64,000 nucleotides of DNA. Source: Nocardioides sp. Root682 (GTDB lineage: Bacteria > Actinomycetota > Actinomycetes > Propionibacteriales > Nocardioidaceae). The DNA lies in assembly GCF_001427795.1 (NCBI RefSeq), contig NZ_LMHJ01000002.1:62001-126000 (forward strand). The letters run 5' to 3'. Made by a program: the position numbers and the translations under genes. Of this stretch, positions 25,235-33,794 are shown one piece after another. The notes beneath the pieces are model-generated. The model searched no databases. It saw nothing but the letters and a program-made list of their open reading frames with translations, and was not told where the DNA came from. The first letter of the stretch is position 1. Each line of letters starts with the position of its first letter.

Positions 25235-27014
25235 GCAGGTTGAGGGGCAGCACCGCGCGGACGAAGCCCCCGTCTCCCGTCGGCCCGGCCTCCAGCGTCC
25301 CGCCGAGCTCCGCGGCGCGCTCACGCATCGATGAGACTCCGACCCCGGTCACCCACGCGGCGTCGGATCGCCCGGAGTCCTGCACTTCGAGCAGCAATGC
25401 GTCACCGACCAGGGAGAGCGCCGCGCGGGCCACGTCCGAGCCACTGTGCCGGGCAGCGTTGGTCAGTCCTTCGACCAGGATCCGGTACGCCGCCACCTCG
25501 ACGGCCGCGGTGAGCGGCGGAATCGCGGCGTCGATCGTCACGCTGAACGCCCGGCCGTCCGCCGTACGCAAGGAGCCTGCTTGCTGGATCAGTGCCGGCA
25601 CCAGTCCGAGCTCGTCGAGCGCCGGCGGGCGCATGGCGTAGGCGAGGCGCCGGATCTCCCCGATGGCGTTGACCGTTTCCGCGCGCAGGGTGCGCAGCAG
25701 CTCCTCGGCCGCATCGGGGTCGTGGCGCATCGAGTTCCGCACGGCGTCGGAGGTGAAGGCGATGCCGGACAGACGCGGGCCGAGGCCGTCGTGGAGGTCG
25801 CGACGGAGGCGGCGGCGCTCCTCCTCGATGGCGGTGATGGTCTGCTCCCGCGACTCCTGGAGATCCTCGGCGAGTGCGAGCGCGCGCAGCGTCTGGGCGA
25901 GCAGCGGGGTGGCCAGCCGGAGCACCCGGGTGTCGTCGGCCGTCAGGCCCAGGTCGCCGGCGCGCAACCCGAGCACGAGCTCGCCGACGTGATCCGCTCC
26001 CAGGGGGAGGGGCAGCGCGCGGGTGTGGGGGACGGCGGCGCCCGAGCTGGCGATCGTCCTGCCGTCGACGCGGAGCTCGGCATGAGGCAGCACCAGTGCT
26101 TCCCGAATCGCTTGCAGGGCCAGCTCCGGGTCGTCGCCGATGTTCGCGGCGACGTGGCTCGCGGCGCCCAGGGGGTCCGGACGGGTGCCGAAGAGGAGCT
26201 CGTCGATGACACCGCGCATCGCGACCTGGAACGGGTGGAAGGTGATCGCGGCGAGCGCTGCCAGGAACGCCATCGTCCCCACCGACGGCACCCGGTCGCC
26301 GAGCACCTCGAGCGCTCCCTGCGCGGTGGCGTAGATCGCCATGTAGAGGACGACCGCCGTCAGGAGCACGACGCCGCGCACGACCAGGCCGCGCACGTCC
26401 ACGATCTCGGGACGGCGCAGCCCGACGTACAGGGCAGGGCCGATCAGGCCGAACAGCGCGTAGCAGGTTGCGAAGGCCACCTGGAGGCGGTCGCCGGGTT
26501 CGCCGGCACCGTCGTTGGTGAATGCGACGACGAAGAGGCTGACGACACCGACGCCGACGCTGAGCGTCATCCACACCAGTGCGCGTCGTTCGTCCCCCTC
26601 GGCTCGCTCCACCTTCCACCAGGTGTGCAGGACGAGGACGCACACCACCACGATCCCCGCTGCGAGGAGGAAGTCGGCGCGCGCGCCTGATCCGGACACC
26701 GCTGGTCCTGCGACCGCGACCACGCCGGCGCCGCTGACGACGACGAGGGCCGCGACGTCGACCGGATGGTGCAGCTCGACTCGTGGGTAGCACGTCAGAG
26801 CCAGCGGCAGGAGGAGGACGGCGCCCGTCGTCAGCAGCGCGACCTGCGTGTCGCCGTTGGCGAGAGCCAGGGCGCCAGCCAGGAACATCGCGCCGCCGAG
26901 GAACAGGCACGCACCGCTGGCTCGCGCCCGGCGAAGCCAGATCAGCGCGAGTCCGCTGACGCAGCAGCTGGCAGCCAGGACCACGATGCCGATGACCTCG
27001 GCGTCGCTGATCAC
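25215..27014 (-). CDS. Membrane sensor histidine kinase (NarL/DesK-type)
   Basis: This 599-aa kinase begins with a series of hydrophobic segments (VIGIVVLAASCCVSGLALIW through DVRGLVVRGVVLLTAVVLYM, about eight to ten TM helices), then a GAF-like or linker region. The dimerisation/phosphoacceptor motif EEERRRLRRDLHDGLGPRLS is of the HisKA_3 class with the phosphorylatable His in DLHDG. The ATPase part follows with LTNAARHSGS (N box) and VTGVGVSSMRERAAELGG (G box). The GTG/ATG start overlaps the stop of the response regulator gene by 4 bp, so the two form one system. The signal is unknown; integral-membrane sensing is likely. Confidence 0.9.
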   Translation of the reverse strand: MISDAEVIGIVVLAASCCVSGLALIWLRRARASGACLFLGGAMFLAGALALANGDTQVALLTTGAVLLLPLALTCYPRVELHHPVDVAALVVVSGAGVVAVAGPAVSGSGARADFLLAAGIVVVCVLVLHTWWKVERAEGDERRALVWMTLSVGVGVVSLFVVAFTNDGAGEPGDRLQVAFATCYALFGLIGPALYVGLRRPEIVDVRGLVVRGVVLLTAVVLYMAIYATAQGALEVLGDRVPSVGTMAFLAALAAITFHPFQVAMRGVIDELLFGTRPDPLGAASHVAANIGDDPELALQAIREALVLPHAELRVDGRTIASSGAAVPHTRALPLPLGADHVGELVLGLRAGDLGLTADDTRVLRLATPLLAQTLRALALAEDLQESREQTITAIEEERRRLRRDLHDGLGPRLSGIAFTSDAVRNSMRHDPDAAEELLRTLRAETVNAIGEIRRLAYAMRPPALDELGLVPALIQQAGSLRTADGRAFSVTIDAAIPPLTAAVEVAAYRILVEGLTNAARHSGSDVARAALSLVGDALLLEVQDSGRSDAAWVTGVGVSSMRERAAELGGTLEAGPTGDGGFVRAVLPLNLLNLPGR

Positions 27015-27655
27015 GTTCCGAGGCCCCCTTCGCGGGCTCGGGTGATCGCTGATGCCCGATCCGAGACCTGGAGCTTGGCGAAGATGCCGGTCAGCTGGTT
27101 GCTGACCGTCTTGGGAGACAGGTACAGCTCCTGAGCGATCGCCCCCGTACGTCGTCCCGACGCGAGCAGGGCCAGGATCTGCCGTTCGCGGTCGGTGAGC
27201 TCGGGGAACGGCGAGGAGGTCGGAGCGGGCGGTGCTGCGCTGAAGTGCGCCAGGACTCGTGCCGCCACGCCGGGGCCGAAGATGGCCTGCCCGGCGACGA
27301 CGGCGCGGAGCGCGCCCACGATCTCGTCCTGTTCGGCGCCCTTGAGCAGGTAGCCCTGGGCGCCGGCCTGCATCGCAGTGAACACGGTGGCGTCGTCGTG
27401 GTACATCGTGAGGATCAGCACCGCGGTCTCCGGCACGCTCTGCCGGATCTGCCGGGTGGCCTCGATGCCGTCGAAACCCGGCATCCGCACGTCCATCAGG
27501 ACCACGTCCGGCCGGAGCAGCTGCACCTCGCGAACGGTGGCCTGTCCGTCGGCTGCCTCGCCGACGACCTCGAGGCCATCGATCGTCGCGAGAAGAGCTC
27601 GCAGGCCGCTGCGCACGACCGGGTGGTCGTCGGCGATCACGATCCGCAGCGTCAT
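27011..27655 (-). CDS. NarL/FixJ-type response regulator
   Basis: This 214-aa regulator has a receiver domain with acidic pocket IADDHPVV, phosphoacceptor Asp in VVLMDVRMPGFDG and lysine in YLLKGAEQDE, and a LuxR-type DNA-binding domain, LTDRERQILALLASGRRTGA then LYLSPKTVSNQLTGIFAKL. It is the first gene of the two-gene operon with the kinase, with a 4-bp overlap. Divergent from two small membrane protein genes across a region that contains several CGGGAA repeats, plausible binding sites for this protein. Confidence 0.92.
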   Translation of the reverse strand: MTLRIVIADDHPVVRSGLRALLATIDGLEVVGEAADGQATVREVQLLRPDVVLMDVRMPGFDGIEATRQIRQSVPETAVLILTMYHDDATVFTAMQAGAQGYLLKGAEQDEIVGALRAVVAGQAIFGPGVAARVLAHFSAAPPAPTSSPFPELTDRERQILALLASGRRTGAIAQELYLSPKTVSNQLTGIFAKLQVSDRASAITRAREGGLGT

Positions 27656-27690
27656 GTGCTCATCATGACCGTGGTTCGGTCCGGTTGACC

Positions 27691-27759
27691 CGGGAAATCA
27701 TTCCCGTGGGGCGGGAGGGTGCGGGAACATGATCGGGAACCGCTGCCGCCCCGCGGGAA
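27691..27759. promoter_or_regulatory. Cluster of CGGGAA half-sites upstream of the two-component operon
   Basis: The palindrome CGGGAA-ATCA-TTCCCG lies at 27691-27706. Further CGGGAA copies are at 27722-27727, 27734-27739 and 27754-27759, all in the same orientation. They fill the 152-bp divergent region between the response regulator and two small membrane proteins. This looks like an operator array for the response regulator, controlling itself, the divergent genes, or both. The assignment is inference. Confidence 0.5.
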
Positions 27760-27807
27760 GGGTGGCGCGCTCAAGGTGGAGGCCTCATCCCCTCCCAAGG
27801 AGTCATC

Positions 27808-28194
27808 ATGGACATCACCACCCGACAGAAGTGGGGCTACGGCCTCGCCGGACTGATGAGCGTTGCCGCGATCCCGAGCGTGCTCTTCCCTGCCCCCGAC
27901 GGGGACCCCGGGCCCCCGCTCTTCATCCTCGCCATCGGAACGGTGCTGGGTGTGATCGGCCTCGTTGCGGTGGTCCTGGCCTGGCGCGGCAATGCTCGCG
28001 CCGCCCGGATCGCCGCCGGGGCCGTCGTGCTCAACACTGCCACCGGGCTGCCCGCCTTGTTCGTGGAAGGCATCCCGGCCGGCATCCGGATCATGGTCGG
28101 GGTCAGCATCTTGTTGACCGTCCTCACCGTGTACCTGATGTTCGCGCCCGCCCATCGGTCGGCGACGGTCGCGACGGCCGGGACCGCGTCATGA
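27808..28194 (+). CDS. Small four-TM membrane protein
   Basis: This 128-aa protein has about four hydrophobic segments: WGYGLAGLMSVAAIPSVLFP, FILAIGTVLGVIGLVAVVLA, IAAGAVVLNTATGLPALFV and GIRIMVGVSILLTVLTVYLM. AAGGAG precedes the ATG at 27808. No family assigned. Its stop overlaps the start of the next gene by 4 bp. It is divergent from the two-component genes and is likely one of their targets or a sensory accessory. Confidence 0.75.
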   Translation: MDITTRQKWGYGLAGLMSVAAIPSVLFPAPDGDPGPPLFILAIGTVLGVIGLVAVVLAWRGNARAARIAAGAVVLNTATGLPALFVEGIPAGIRIMVGVSILLTVLTVYLMFAPAHRSATVATAGTAS

Positions 28195-28484
28195 TCGCCG
28201 TCGTCACGTTGCTGGTCGCGTTCCCGGTCGGCTACTTCCTCAAGTCCCACCTCGCTGCCAACGTCGCGTACTCCATCGCGTACCTGTGGGCCTTCAGCTA
28301 CCAGAACCTCTATCTGATGCCTGACTTCCTGAAGGACTGGCGCGACGACGCGGGAGTCTCCGACGAGTTCCCGTGGGACTACGGACTGGTCACGCTGGCC
28401 ATCTTCCTGGTCGGGTTCGGGCTGGTGGCGGCAGGCCGGTGGGTTCGCCTTCGCCGGGGCGTCGGGGTGCCCTCTCCAGCCTGA
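28191..28484 (+). CDS. Small two-TM membrane protein
   Basis: Starting at ATG 28191, which overlaps the previous gene's TGA by 4 bp, the product is 97 aa. Two hydrophobic segments are visible: IAVVTLLVAFPVGYFLKSHL near the N-terminus and LVTLAIFLVGFGLVAAGRWV near the C-terminus, separated by a hydrophilic loop (FLKDWRDDAGVSDEF). A basic tail follows. The longer frame upstream is a shadow of the previous gene. No known function; translational coupling suggests it acts with its neighbour. Confidence 0.7.
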   Translation: MIAVVTLLVAFPVGYFLKSHLAANVAYSIAYLWAFSYQNLYLMPDFLKDWRDDAGVSDEFPWDYGLVTLAIFLVGFGLVAAGRWVRLRRGVGVPSPA

Positions 28485-28579
28485 GCGGCCTGGCGGGTGG
28501 GCCGGACACAGCTGGTCCGCCGCAGCCCGCGACCCGGAGCGCTCCACCCCGTTCACCGCACGCAGGGAATGATGAGGCC

Positions 28580-29146
28580 ATGGCCATCCACATCACCGAC
28601 AACCCGGACGCCGACGAGCTGCTGTCGACAAACCCCTTCGCCCTGCTGGTCGGGATGATGCTGGACCAGCAGTACCCGATGGAGCACGCCTTCGCCGGCC
28701 CGCAGAAGGTCGTCAGCCGGTTCGGCCCGTTCGACCCGGCAGCGATCGCGGCCGCCGACCCCGAGGAGTTCGCGGCGCTCTGCTCGACGACCCCGGCGAT
28801 CCACCGGTTCCCCGGTTCGATGGCCGCGCGGCTGCAGGAGCTGGCCCGCATCGTGGTCGAGGAGTACGACGGCGACGCCTCCCGCATCTGGACGGAGGCC
28901 ACCGACGGCAAGGACCTGGCCAAGCGGATCCAGGCACTGCCCGGCTTCGGGGCGCAGAAGGTCAAGATCTTCGTCGCGCTGGTGGCCAAGCAGCTCGACG
29001 TACGCCCGACCGGGTGGGAGAAGGCGGCGGGGGACTACGCGCTCGACGGCTTCCGGTCCGTGGCCGACGTCGTGGACCCGGTGTCGCTGCAGAAGGTGCG
29101 CGACCACAAGAAGGAAGTCAAAGCCGCCGCCAAGGCCGCGAAGTAA
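28580..29146 (+). CDS. HhH-GPD-type base-excision DNA repair protein
   Basis: This 188-aa protein starts at ATG 28580 (another ATG lies at 28572). It contains the core of HhH-GPD glycosylases, with LLVGMMLDQQYPMEHAF at the N-terminus and the helix-hairpin-helix motif IQALPGFGAQKVKIFVALVA near residue 120. It lacks an iron-sulfur cluster and is shorter than AlkA or MutY. This compact form is widespread in actinobacteria and annotated only by fold, so the base lesion recognised is unknown. The C-terminus is Lys/Ala-rich (KKEVKAAAKAAK). It is 52 bp upstream of the TetR gene, with an operator palindrome between them. Confidence 0.85.
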   Translation: MAIHITDNPDADELLSTNPFALLVGMMLDQQYPMEHAFAGPQKVVSRFGPFDPAAIAAADPEEFAALCSTTPAIHRFPGSMAARLQELARIVVEEYDGDASRIWTEATDGKDLAKRIQALPGFGAQKVKIFVALVAKQLDVRPTGWEKAAGDYALDGFRSVADVVDPVSLQKVRDHKKEVKAAAKAAK

Positions 29147-29148
29147 AA

Positions 29149-29187
29149 ACAGGAATCACCTGCTTCCGGGAATCGCTTGATTCCTGT
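29149..29187. promoter_or_regulatory. TetR operator: 10-bp inverted repeat plus internal half-site
   Basis: ACAGGAATCA (29149-29158) and TGATTCCTGT (29178-29187) form a perfect 10-bp inverted repeat. Another GGAATC lies inside at 29169-29174 and itself pairs with GATTCC at 29179-29184 across GCTT. The element ends 11 bp before the TetR start codon. Three matching half-sites in the regulator's own promoter strongly suggest an autoregulatory operator that also governs the oxidative operon behind it. Confidence 0.75.
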
Positions 29188-29198
29188 ATGTTCGGCGC

Positions 29199-29861
29199 AT
29201 GTCCACTGCGACGACCCCGACCGATGCCGAGACGGACGCCCCTGCGGGGCGCCTCTGGCAGGGCCAGACACCCGACGCCCGCGAGGCGGACCGCCGGCAC
29301 CGACTGGTCGAGGCGGGCATCGAGCTGCTGGGCACCCAGGGTGTCGCGGCGCTGACGATGCGTGCCGCGTGCCGCGAGGCTGCCGTCGGTCCGCGCTACT
29401 TCTACGAGCTGTTCGCCACTCGCGAGGAGCTCCTGGAAGCGGTCTACGACGAGACCGTCGACCGGATCCGTGAGCCGATCCTCGCGGCCGTCACCGCGGC
29501 CGCGGAGGGCGAGGACCTGACGGGCGCCATCCGTACCGGTTTCGACACCGCCGTCGCCCTCTTCGAGCAGGACCCGCGGCTCGGCCGCATCCTGTTCCGC
29601 GAGTCGGCGGCCGACAACACCCTGCGTCCGCGATCACAGGCGGCCATGCCGGAGTTCGTGCTGACCGTGGTGGCGCAGGTCTTCCCGGAGCGCGCCGATG
29701 AGCTGCGCGGCGCGGGCGGCTGGACCCTGATCGGCTTCTCCGCCGCGATCTTCTCGTTGTTCCTCGCCTGGAGCGAGGGCGTGCGCCACACCTCGCGCGA
29801 GGAGTTCGTCGACCACTGCTCGGCGCTCGCCGTCGACGCGCTCGGGCTGGACCTGCGATGA
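29199..29861 (+). CDS. TetR-family regulator of the monooxygenase-GMC operon
   Basis: This 220-aa regulator has the HTH LVEAGIELLGTQGVAALTMR with AACREAAVGPRYFYELFATREEL, including the usual FYE motif that ends the DNA-binding domain. The first 30 residues are a hydrophilic extension. Its stop overlaps the start of the downstream hydrolase by 4 bp, so it is the first gene of the operon hydrolase, monooxygenase, GMC oxidoreductase, GXWXG protein. A strong inverted repeat sits directly upstream. It probably represses the operon until a lipid- or ketone-like inducer binds. Confidence 0.92.
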   Translation: MSTATTPTDAETDAPAGRLWQGQTPDAREADRRHRLVEAGIELLGTQGVAALTMRAACREAAVGPRYFYELFATREELLEAVYDETVDRIREPILAAVTAAAEGEDLTGAIRTGFDTAVALFEQDPRLGRILFRESAADNTLRPRSQAAMPEFVLTVVAQVFPERADELRGAGGWTLIGFSAAIFSLFLAWSEGVRHTSREEFVDHCSALAVDALGLDLR

Positions 29862-30667
29862 CGACGATCTCCCACGACCGGCGCGGCTCCGGCAGCCCGA
29901 TCGTGCTGGTGCACGGCATCGGCAGCCGCTGGCAGTGCTTCGAGCCCGTCCTCGACCGCCTGTCCGAGGAGCACGAGACGATCGCGATCGACCTGCCCGG
30001 CTTCGGTGCCTCGCCGCTCGTCGACGGAGTCCGTCCCGGACCGACCGGGTACGCCGACTGGCTGGCCGGGTGGCTCGCCGACAACGGCATCGACCGTCCC
30101 CACCTGGTCGGCAGCTCCATGGGCGGCGGTGTCGCCCTCGAGCTCGGCCGCCGAGGTGTTGCCTCGGGTGTGACAGCGTTCGCCCCGGTCGGCTTCTGGG
30201 GCCAGCCCGGCCTGCGCTGGACCCAGGCCATGCTCACCGGCATGCGCTCCGCCGGCAAGGTCGCCGGCCCCGCACTGGGGCGGCTGGTCGACCACCGGGC
30301 GGGCCGGATCGCCCTGCTGAGTGGATTCTTCGGTCACCCGAGCCGCGTGGATCCCGATGTGGCCCGGGCCGACCTGGCAGGGCTCGCGGCCGGCGTCGCG
30401 TTCCCCGCCGCCCGCAAGGACTTCGGCCGCTACCTGCTCGGTCCCGACGACGACCCGGGCTCGCTGCCCGACATCCCGGTCACCGTCGCGTGGGGCACCC
30501 GTGACGTCGTACTCATCCATCGCACGCAGAGCGCTCGTGCCCGTGCCGCCTTGCCGTTCGCCCGCCACGTCGACCTCCCCGGCTGCGGCCACCTGCCGTT
30601 CAACGACGACCCCGCCACCTGCGCCCGGCTTGTCCTCGCCGACGCGGCACAACGCAAGGAAGCCTGA
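29858..30667 (+). CDS. Alpha/beta hydrolase
   Basis: This 269-aa protein is a typical alpha/beta hydrolase with oxyanion motif VLVHGIGSRWQCFEP, strand 4 IDLPGFGASP, nucleophile elbow LVGSSMGGGVALELG (GSSMG), and the C-terminal catalytic histidine in LPGCGHLPFNDDP. It starts within the TetR stop (ATGA) and its own TGA shares a base with the following ATG (TGATG). Within this operon it is the natural candidate to hydrolyse the ester produced by the adjacent Baeyer-Villiger monooxygenase. Substrate unknown. Confidence 0.9.
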   Translation: MTTISHDRRGSGSPIVLVHGIGSRWQCFEPVLDRLSEEHETIAIDLPGFGASPLVDGVRPGPTGYADWLAGWLADNGIDRPHLVGSSMGGGVALELGRRGVASGVTAFAPVGFWGQPGLRWTQAMLTGMRSAGKVAGPALGRLVDHRAGRIALLSGFFGHPSRVDPDVARADLAGLAAGVAFPAARKDFGRYLLGPDDDPGSLPDIPVTVAWGTRDVVLIHRTQSARARAALPFARHVDLPGCGHLPFNDDPATCARLVLADAAQRKEA

Positions 30668-32124
30668 TGTCCAAGATGATCCCGTCTGTTGCCGTCATCG
30701 GCACCGGATTCGGTGGCCTGGCCGCCGTGATCGAGCTGAAGAAGCAGGGCTTCGACGACATCGTCGTGCTCGAGAAGGCCGACGACGTCGGGGGAGTGTG
30801 GCGCGAGAACACCTATCCGGGTGCGGCCTGTGACGTCCCGTCGCCGTTCTACTCCTACTCCTTCGAGCCCAACCCGCGTTGGCCGCACCGGTTCTCCCGG
30901 CAGCCCGCGATCCTCGACTACATCCGCCACGTCGCCGACAAGTACGACGTCCGCCGCCACATCCGGTTCGGGACCGAGGTGACCGGCGCAGCGTTCGACC
31001 AGGACTCGGGGAAGTGGACGGTCGAGCTGAGCACCGGTGAGGCCGTCGTGGTCGATGTGCTCGTCTCCGCGGTCGGCCAGCTGTCGCGACCCTCGATCCC
31101 GGACATCGCCGGCGCCGACTCGTTCGCCGGCGAGAGCTTCCACTCCGCCGAGTGGGACCACGAGGTCGACATGACGGGCAAGCGGGTCGCGGTGATCGGC
31201 ACCGGCGCCAGTGCGGTCCAGTTCGTCCCGGAGCTCCAGAAGCAGGTCGGGCACCTGGCGCTGTTCCAGCGCACCGGACCGCACATCCTCCCGCGCCCGG
31301 ACCGGGAGTTCAGCGAGCGGCACCACCGGGTGTTCGAGAAGCTGCCCGTCACCGAGCGTGCCGAGCGGCTGACCTGGTACGGCGCCGTCGAGGCCCTCAG
31401 CATCGCGTGGGTCTACTCCCGCCCACTCGCCGCGGTGCTCAAGGCGAGGTCGAAGCGCCACATGCGCCAGCAGACCAAGGCGAAGGCCGGCTTGTTCGAG
31501 AAGGTGTGGCCGGACTACACGATGGGCTGCAAGCGCGTCCTGTTCTCCGACAACTACCTGCCTGCCCTCGCGCAGCCGAACGTCGACGTCGTCACCGAGC
31601 CGATCACTGCGATCACGCCCAACGCCGTCGTGACCGCCGACGGCCGTGAGCACGAGGTCGACGCCATCGTGTGGGGGACCGGCTTCAAGGCGACCGAGTT
31701 CCTCGCGCCGATGTCGATCAAGGGCGACGACGGCCGCGACCTGCACGACGTGTGGGCCGGCAGCGGGGCGCGTGCCTACTACGGCATGACCGTCCCGCAC
31801 TTCCCGAACCTGTTCATCATGTACGGCCCCAACACCAACACCGGTGGCGGCTCGATCATCTACTTCCTCGAGGCGCAGGCGGCCTACCTCGGCAACTACG
31901 TCGCCCACCTGGCGAAGGTGGCGCGTCCTCTCGCCCTGCGGCCCGAGGTCGAGCAGCAGTACGACGAGCGCATCCAGGCGCAGCTCAAGGACAGCGTCTG
32001 GACCCAGTGCTCGTCCTGGTACCGCACCGCGAGCGGACGCATCACGACGAACTGGCCCCGGCTCGGGATCCAGTACAAGGCGCAGGCGAAGTTCGACCCT
32101 GCTGACTACGAGGCGGTTTCCTGA
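30667..32124 (+). CDS. Flavin-dependent Baeyer-Villiger-type monooxygenase
   Basis: This 485-aa enzyme has the FAD-binding GTGFGG at residues 12-17, the conserved VGGVWRENTYPGAACDVPS segment, the BVMO fingerprint FAGESFHSAEW at about residues 154-164, and the NADPH-binding VIGTGASAVQF near residue 178. It should insert oxygen beside a carbonyl to give an ester or lactone. Translational overlaps tie it to the hydrolase before it and the GMC oxidoreductase after it. It is clearly different in sequence from the monooxygenase at 3389, so the two were not duplicated recently. Confidence 0.92.
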   Translation: MSKMIPSVAVIGTGFGGLAAVIELKKQGFDDIVVLEKADDVGGVWRENTYPGAACDVPSPFYSYSFEPNPRWPHRFSRQPAILDYIRHVADKYDVRRHIRFGTEVTGAAFDQDSGKWTVELSTGEAVVVDVLVSAVGQLSRPSIPDIAGADSFAGESFHSAEWDHEVDMTGKRVAVIGTGASAVQFVPELQKQVGHLALFQRTGPHILPRPDREFSERHHRVFEKLPVTERAERLTWYGAVEALSIAWVYSRPLAAVLKARSKRHMRQQTKAKAGLFEKVWPDYTMGCKRVLFSDNYLPALAQPNVDVVTEPITAITPNAVVTADGREHEVDAIVWGTGFKATEFLAPMSIKGDDGRDLHDVWAGSGARAYYGMTVPHFPNLFIMYGPNTNTGGGSIIYFLEAQAAYLGNYVAHLAKVARPLALRPEVEQQYDERIQAQLKDSVWTQCSSWYRTASGRITTNWPRLGIQYKAQAKFDPADYEAVS

Positions 32125-33794
32125 TGAGCAGTGGCACCAAGTGGGACTACGACGTCCTCGTCGTCGGCTCCGGTTTCGGCGGCAGCGTGACGGCCCTGCG
32201 CCTGACCGAGAAGGGCTACCGGGTCGGTGTGCTCGAGGCCGGCCGACGCTGGAACGCCGAGGACTTCCCGAAGTCCAACTGGAACCTGCGCAAGTCGATC
32301 TGGGCGCCGCGGCTCGGGCTGACCGGCCCGCAGCGGATCAGCGTCCTCGGCAAGTGCCTGGTCTTCAGCGGCTCCGGCGTCGGCGGTGGGTCACTCATCT
32401 ACGGCAACACGCTCTACGAGCCGTTGCCCGCGTTCTACGACGACAAGGCCTGGGCCCACATCACTGACTGGCACGACGAGCTGGCGCCGTACTACGACCA
32501 GGCCAAGCGGATGCTCGGCGTCGTGGAGAACCCCCGCACCGGCCCCAAGGACGACCTGCTGCTGCAGGTCGCACGGGACCGCGGCGTGGCCGACACGTTC
32601 CACAGGACGCAGGTCGGCGTCTTCTTCAACGAGGGCAACGAGGGCCAGGAGGTCGAGGACCCCTACTTCGGTGGCGCCGGTCCGCGCCGGGCTGGTTGCA
32701 TCCACTGCTCGGAGTGCTTCACGGGCTGCAAGCACAACGCGAAGAACACCACGGGCAAGAACTACCTCTACCTCGCCGAGCAGAACGGTGCCGAGGTCCA
32801 CGCGCTCACGACCGTGACGTCGGTCCGCAAGGACGGCGACGGATATGTCGTCGAGACGGAGCGGTCCAACGGCAGGCTGCGCAAGGGCCGGCGTACCTTC
32901 ACCGCCCAGCAGGTCGTCTTCGCGGCGGCCGCCCTCGGCACCCAGAAGCTGCTCCACAAGCTGCGCGACGACGGCACCCTGCCCGAGCTGTCCCCGCGCC
33001 TGGGCGAGCTGACCCGCAGCAACTCCGAGGCGATCATCGGCGTGCAGAGCAGGAGCCGTGACGACTTCGCCCAGGGCGTCGCCATCACCTCCTCGATACA
33101 CCCCGAGCCGCAGACCCACGTCGAGGTCTGCACCTACGGCAAGGGCCAGAACTCGATGTTCGCGCAGACCGTGCCGATGGTCGACGGTGGCGCGTTCCGC
33201 TTCATGAGGTTCCTGCTGAGCGCCGTCCTGCACCCGCTCGTCATGCTGCGGTCGCTGGACCTGCGGCGCGCGTCCGAGCGGTCCGTGATCCTGTTGGTGA
33301 TGCAGTCGGTCGACAACTCGCTCACCTCGTTCCTCAAGGGTGGCCAGCTCAAGACGAAGCAGGGGACCGGCGAGCCGAACCCCGACTGGATCCCCCTGGC
33401 CCACGAGATCGCTCGCGAGTACGCCGCCGCGGCCGACGCCGATCCCGGCAACGTCGCCACCGACATCTTCAACATCCCGGCCACGGCGCACTACATCGGC
33501 GGTTGCACCATCGGCGTCTCGCGGGAGACCGGCGTGATCGACCCCTACCAGCGCGTCTACGGCTACCCCGGCCTGCACATCGCCGACGGCAGTGCGATCA
33601 CCGCGAACCTGGGGGTGAACCCCTCGCTCACGATCACGGCCCAGGCCGAGCGGGCGATGGCGTTCTGGCCCAACAAGGGTGAGCAGGACGCACGGCCCGA
33701 CCTGGGGGCGTCGTACCAGCGCATTGCCGCGGTGACCCCGAAGGCGCCCGCCGTTCCCGCCACCGCCCCCGGCGCGCTGCGCCTGCCCGCATGA
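32124..33794 (+). CDS. GMC-family oxidoreductase (cholesterol-oxidase-like)
   Basis: This 556-aa flavoprotein has the N-terminal dinucleotide motif VVGSGFGGSVTALRLTEKGY, the segment FSGSGVGGGSLIYGNTLYEP, a ferredoxin-like CIHCSECFTGCKHNAKNTTG, and a C-terminal GMC signature HIADGSAITANLGVNPSLTI. This arrangement is that of the actinobacterial cholesterol oxidase group (ChoD-like) that oxidises sterol or other secondary alcohols to ketones with FAD. It shares one base with the monooxygenase stop and has a 4-bp overlap with the next gene. In pathway order it would make the ketone for the neighbouring Baeyer-Villiger enzyme. Confidence 0.9.
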   Translation: MSSGTKWDYDVLVVGSGFGGSVTALRLTEKGYRVGVLEAGRRWNAEDFPKSNWNLRKSIWAPRLGLTGPQRISVLGKCLVFSGSGVGGGSLIYGNTLYEPLPAFYDDKAWAHITDWHDELAPYYDQAKRMLGVVENPRTGPKDDLLLQVARDRGVADTFHRTQVGVFFNEGNEGQEVEDPYFGGAGPRRAGCIHCSECFTGCKHNAKNTTGKNYLYLAEQNGAEVHALTTVTSVRKDGDGYVVETERSNGRLRKGRRTFTAQQVVFAAAALGTQKLLHKLRDDGTLPELSPRLGELTRSNSEAIIGVQSRSRDDFAQGVAITSSIHPEPQTHVEVCTYGKGQNSMFAQTVPMVDGGAFRFMRFLLSAVLHPLVMLRSLDLRRASERSVILLVMQSVDNSLTSFLKGGQLKTKQGTGEPNPDWIPLAHEIAREYAAAADADPGNVATDIFNIPATAHYIGGCTIGVSRETGVIDPYQRVYGYPGLHIADGSAITANLGVNPSLTITAQAERAMAFWPNKGEQDARPDLGASYQRIAAVTPKAPAVPATAPGALRLPA

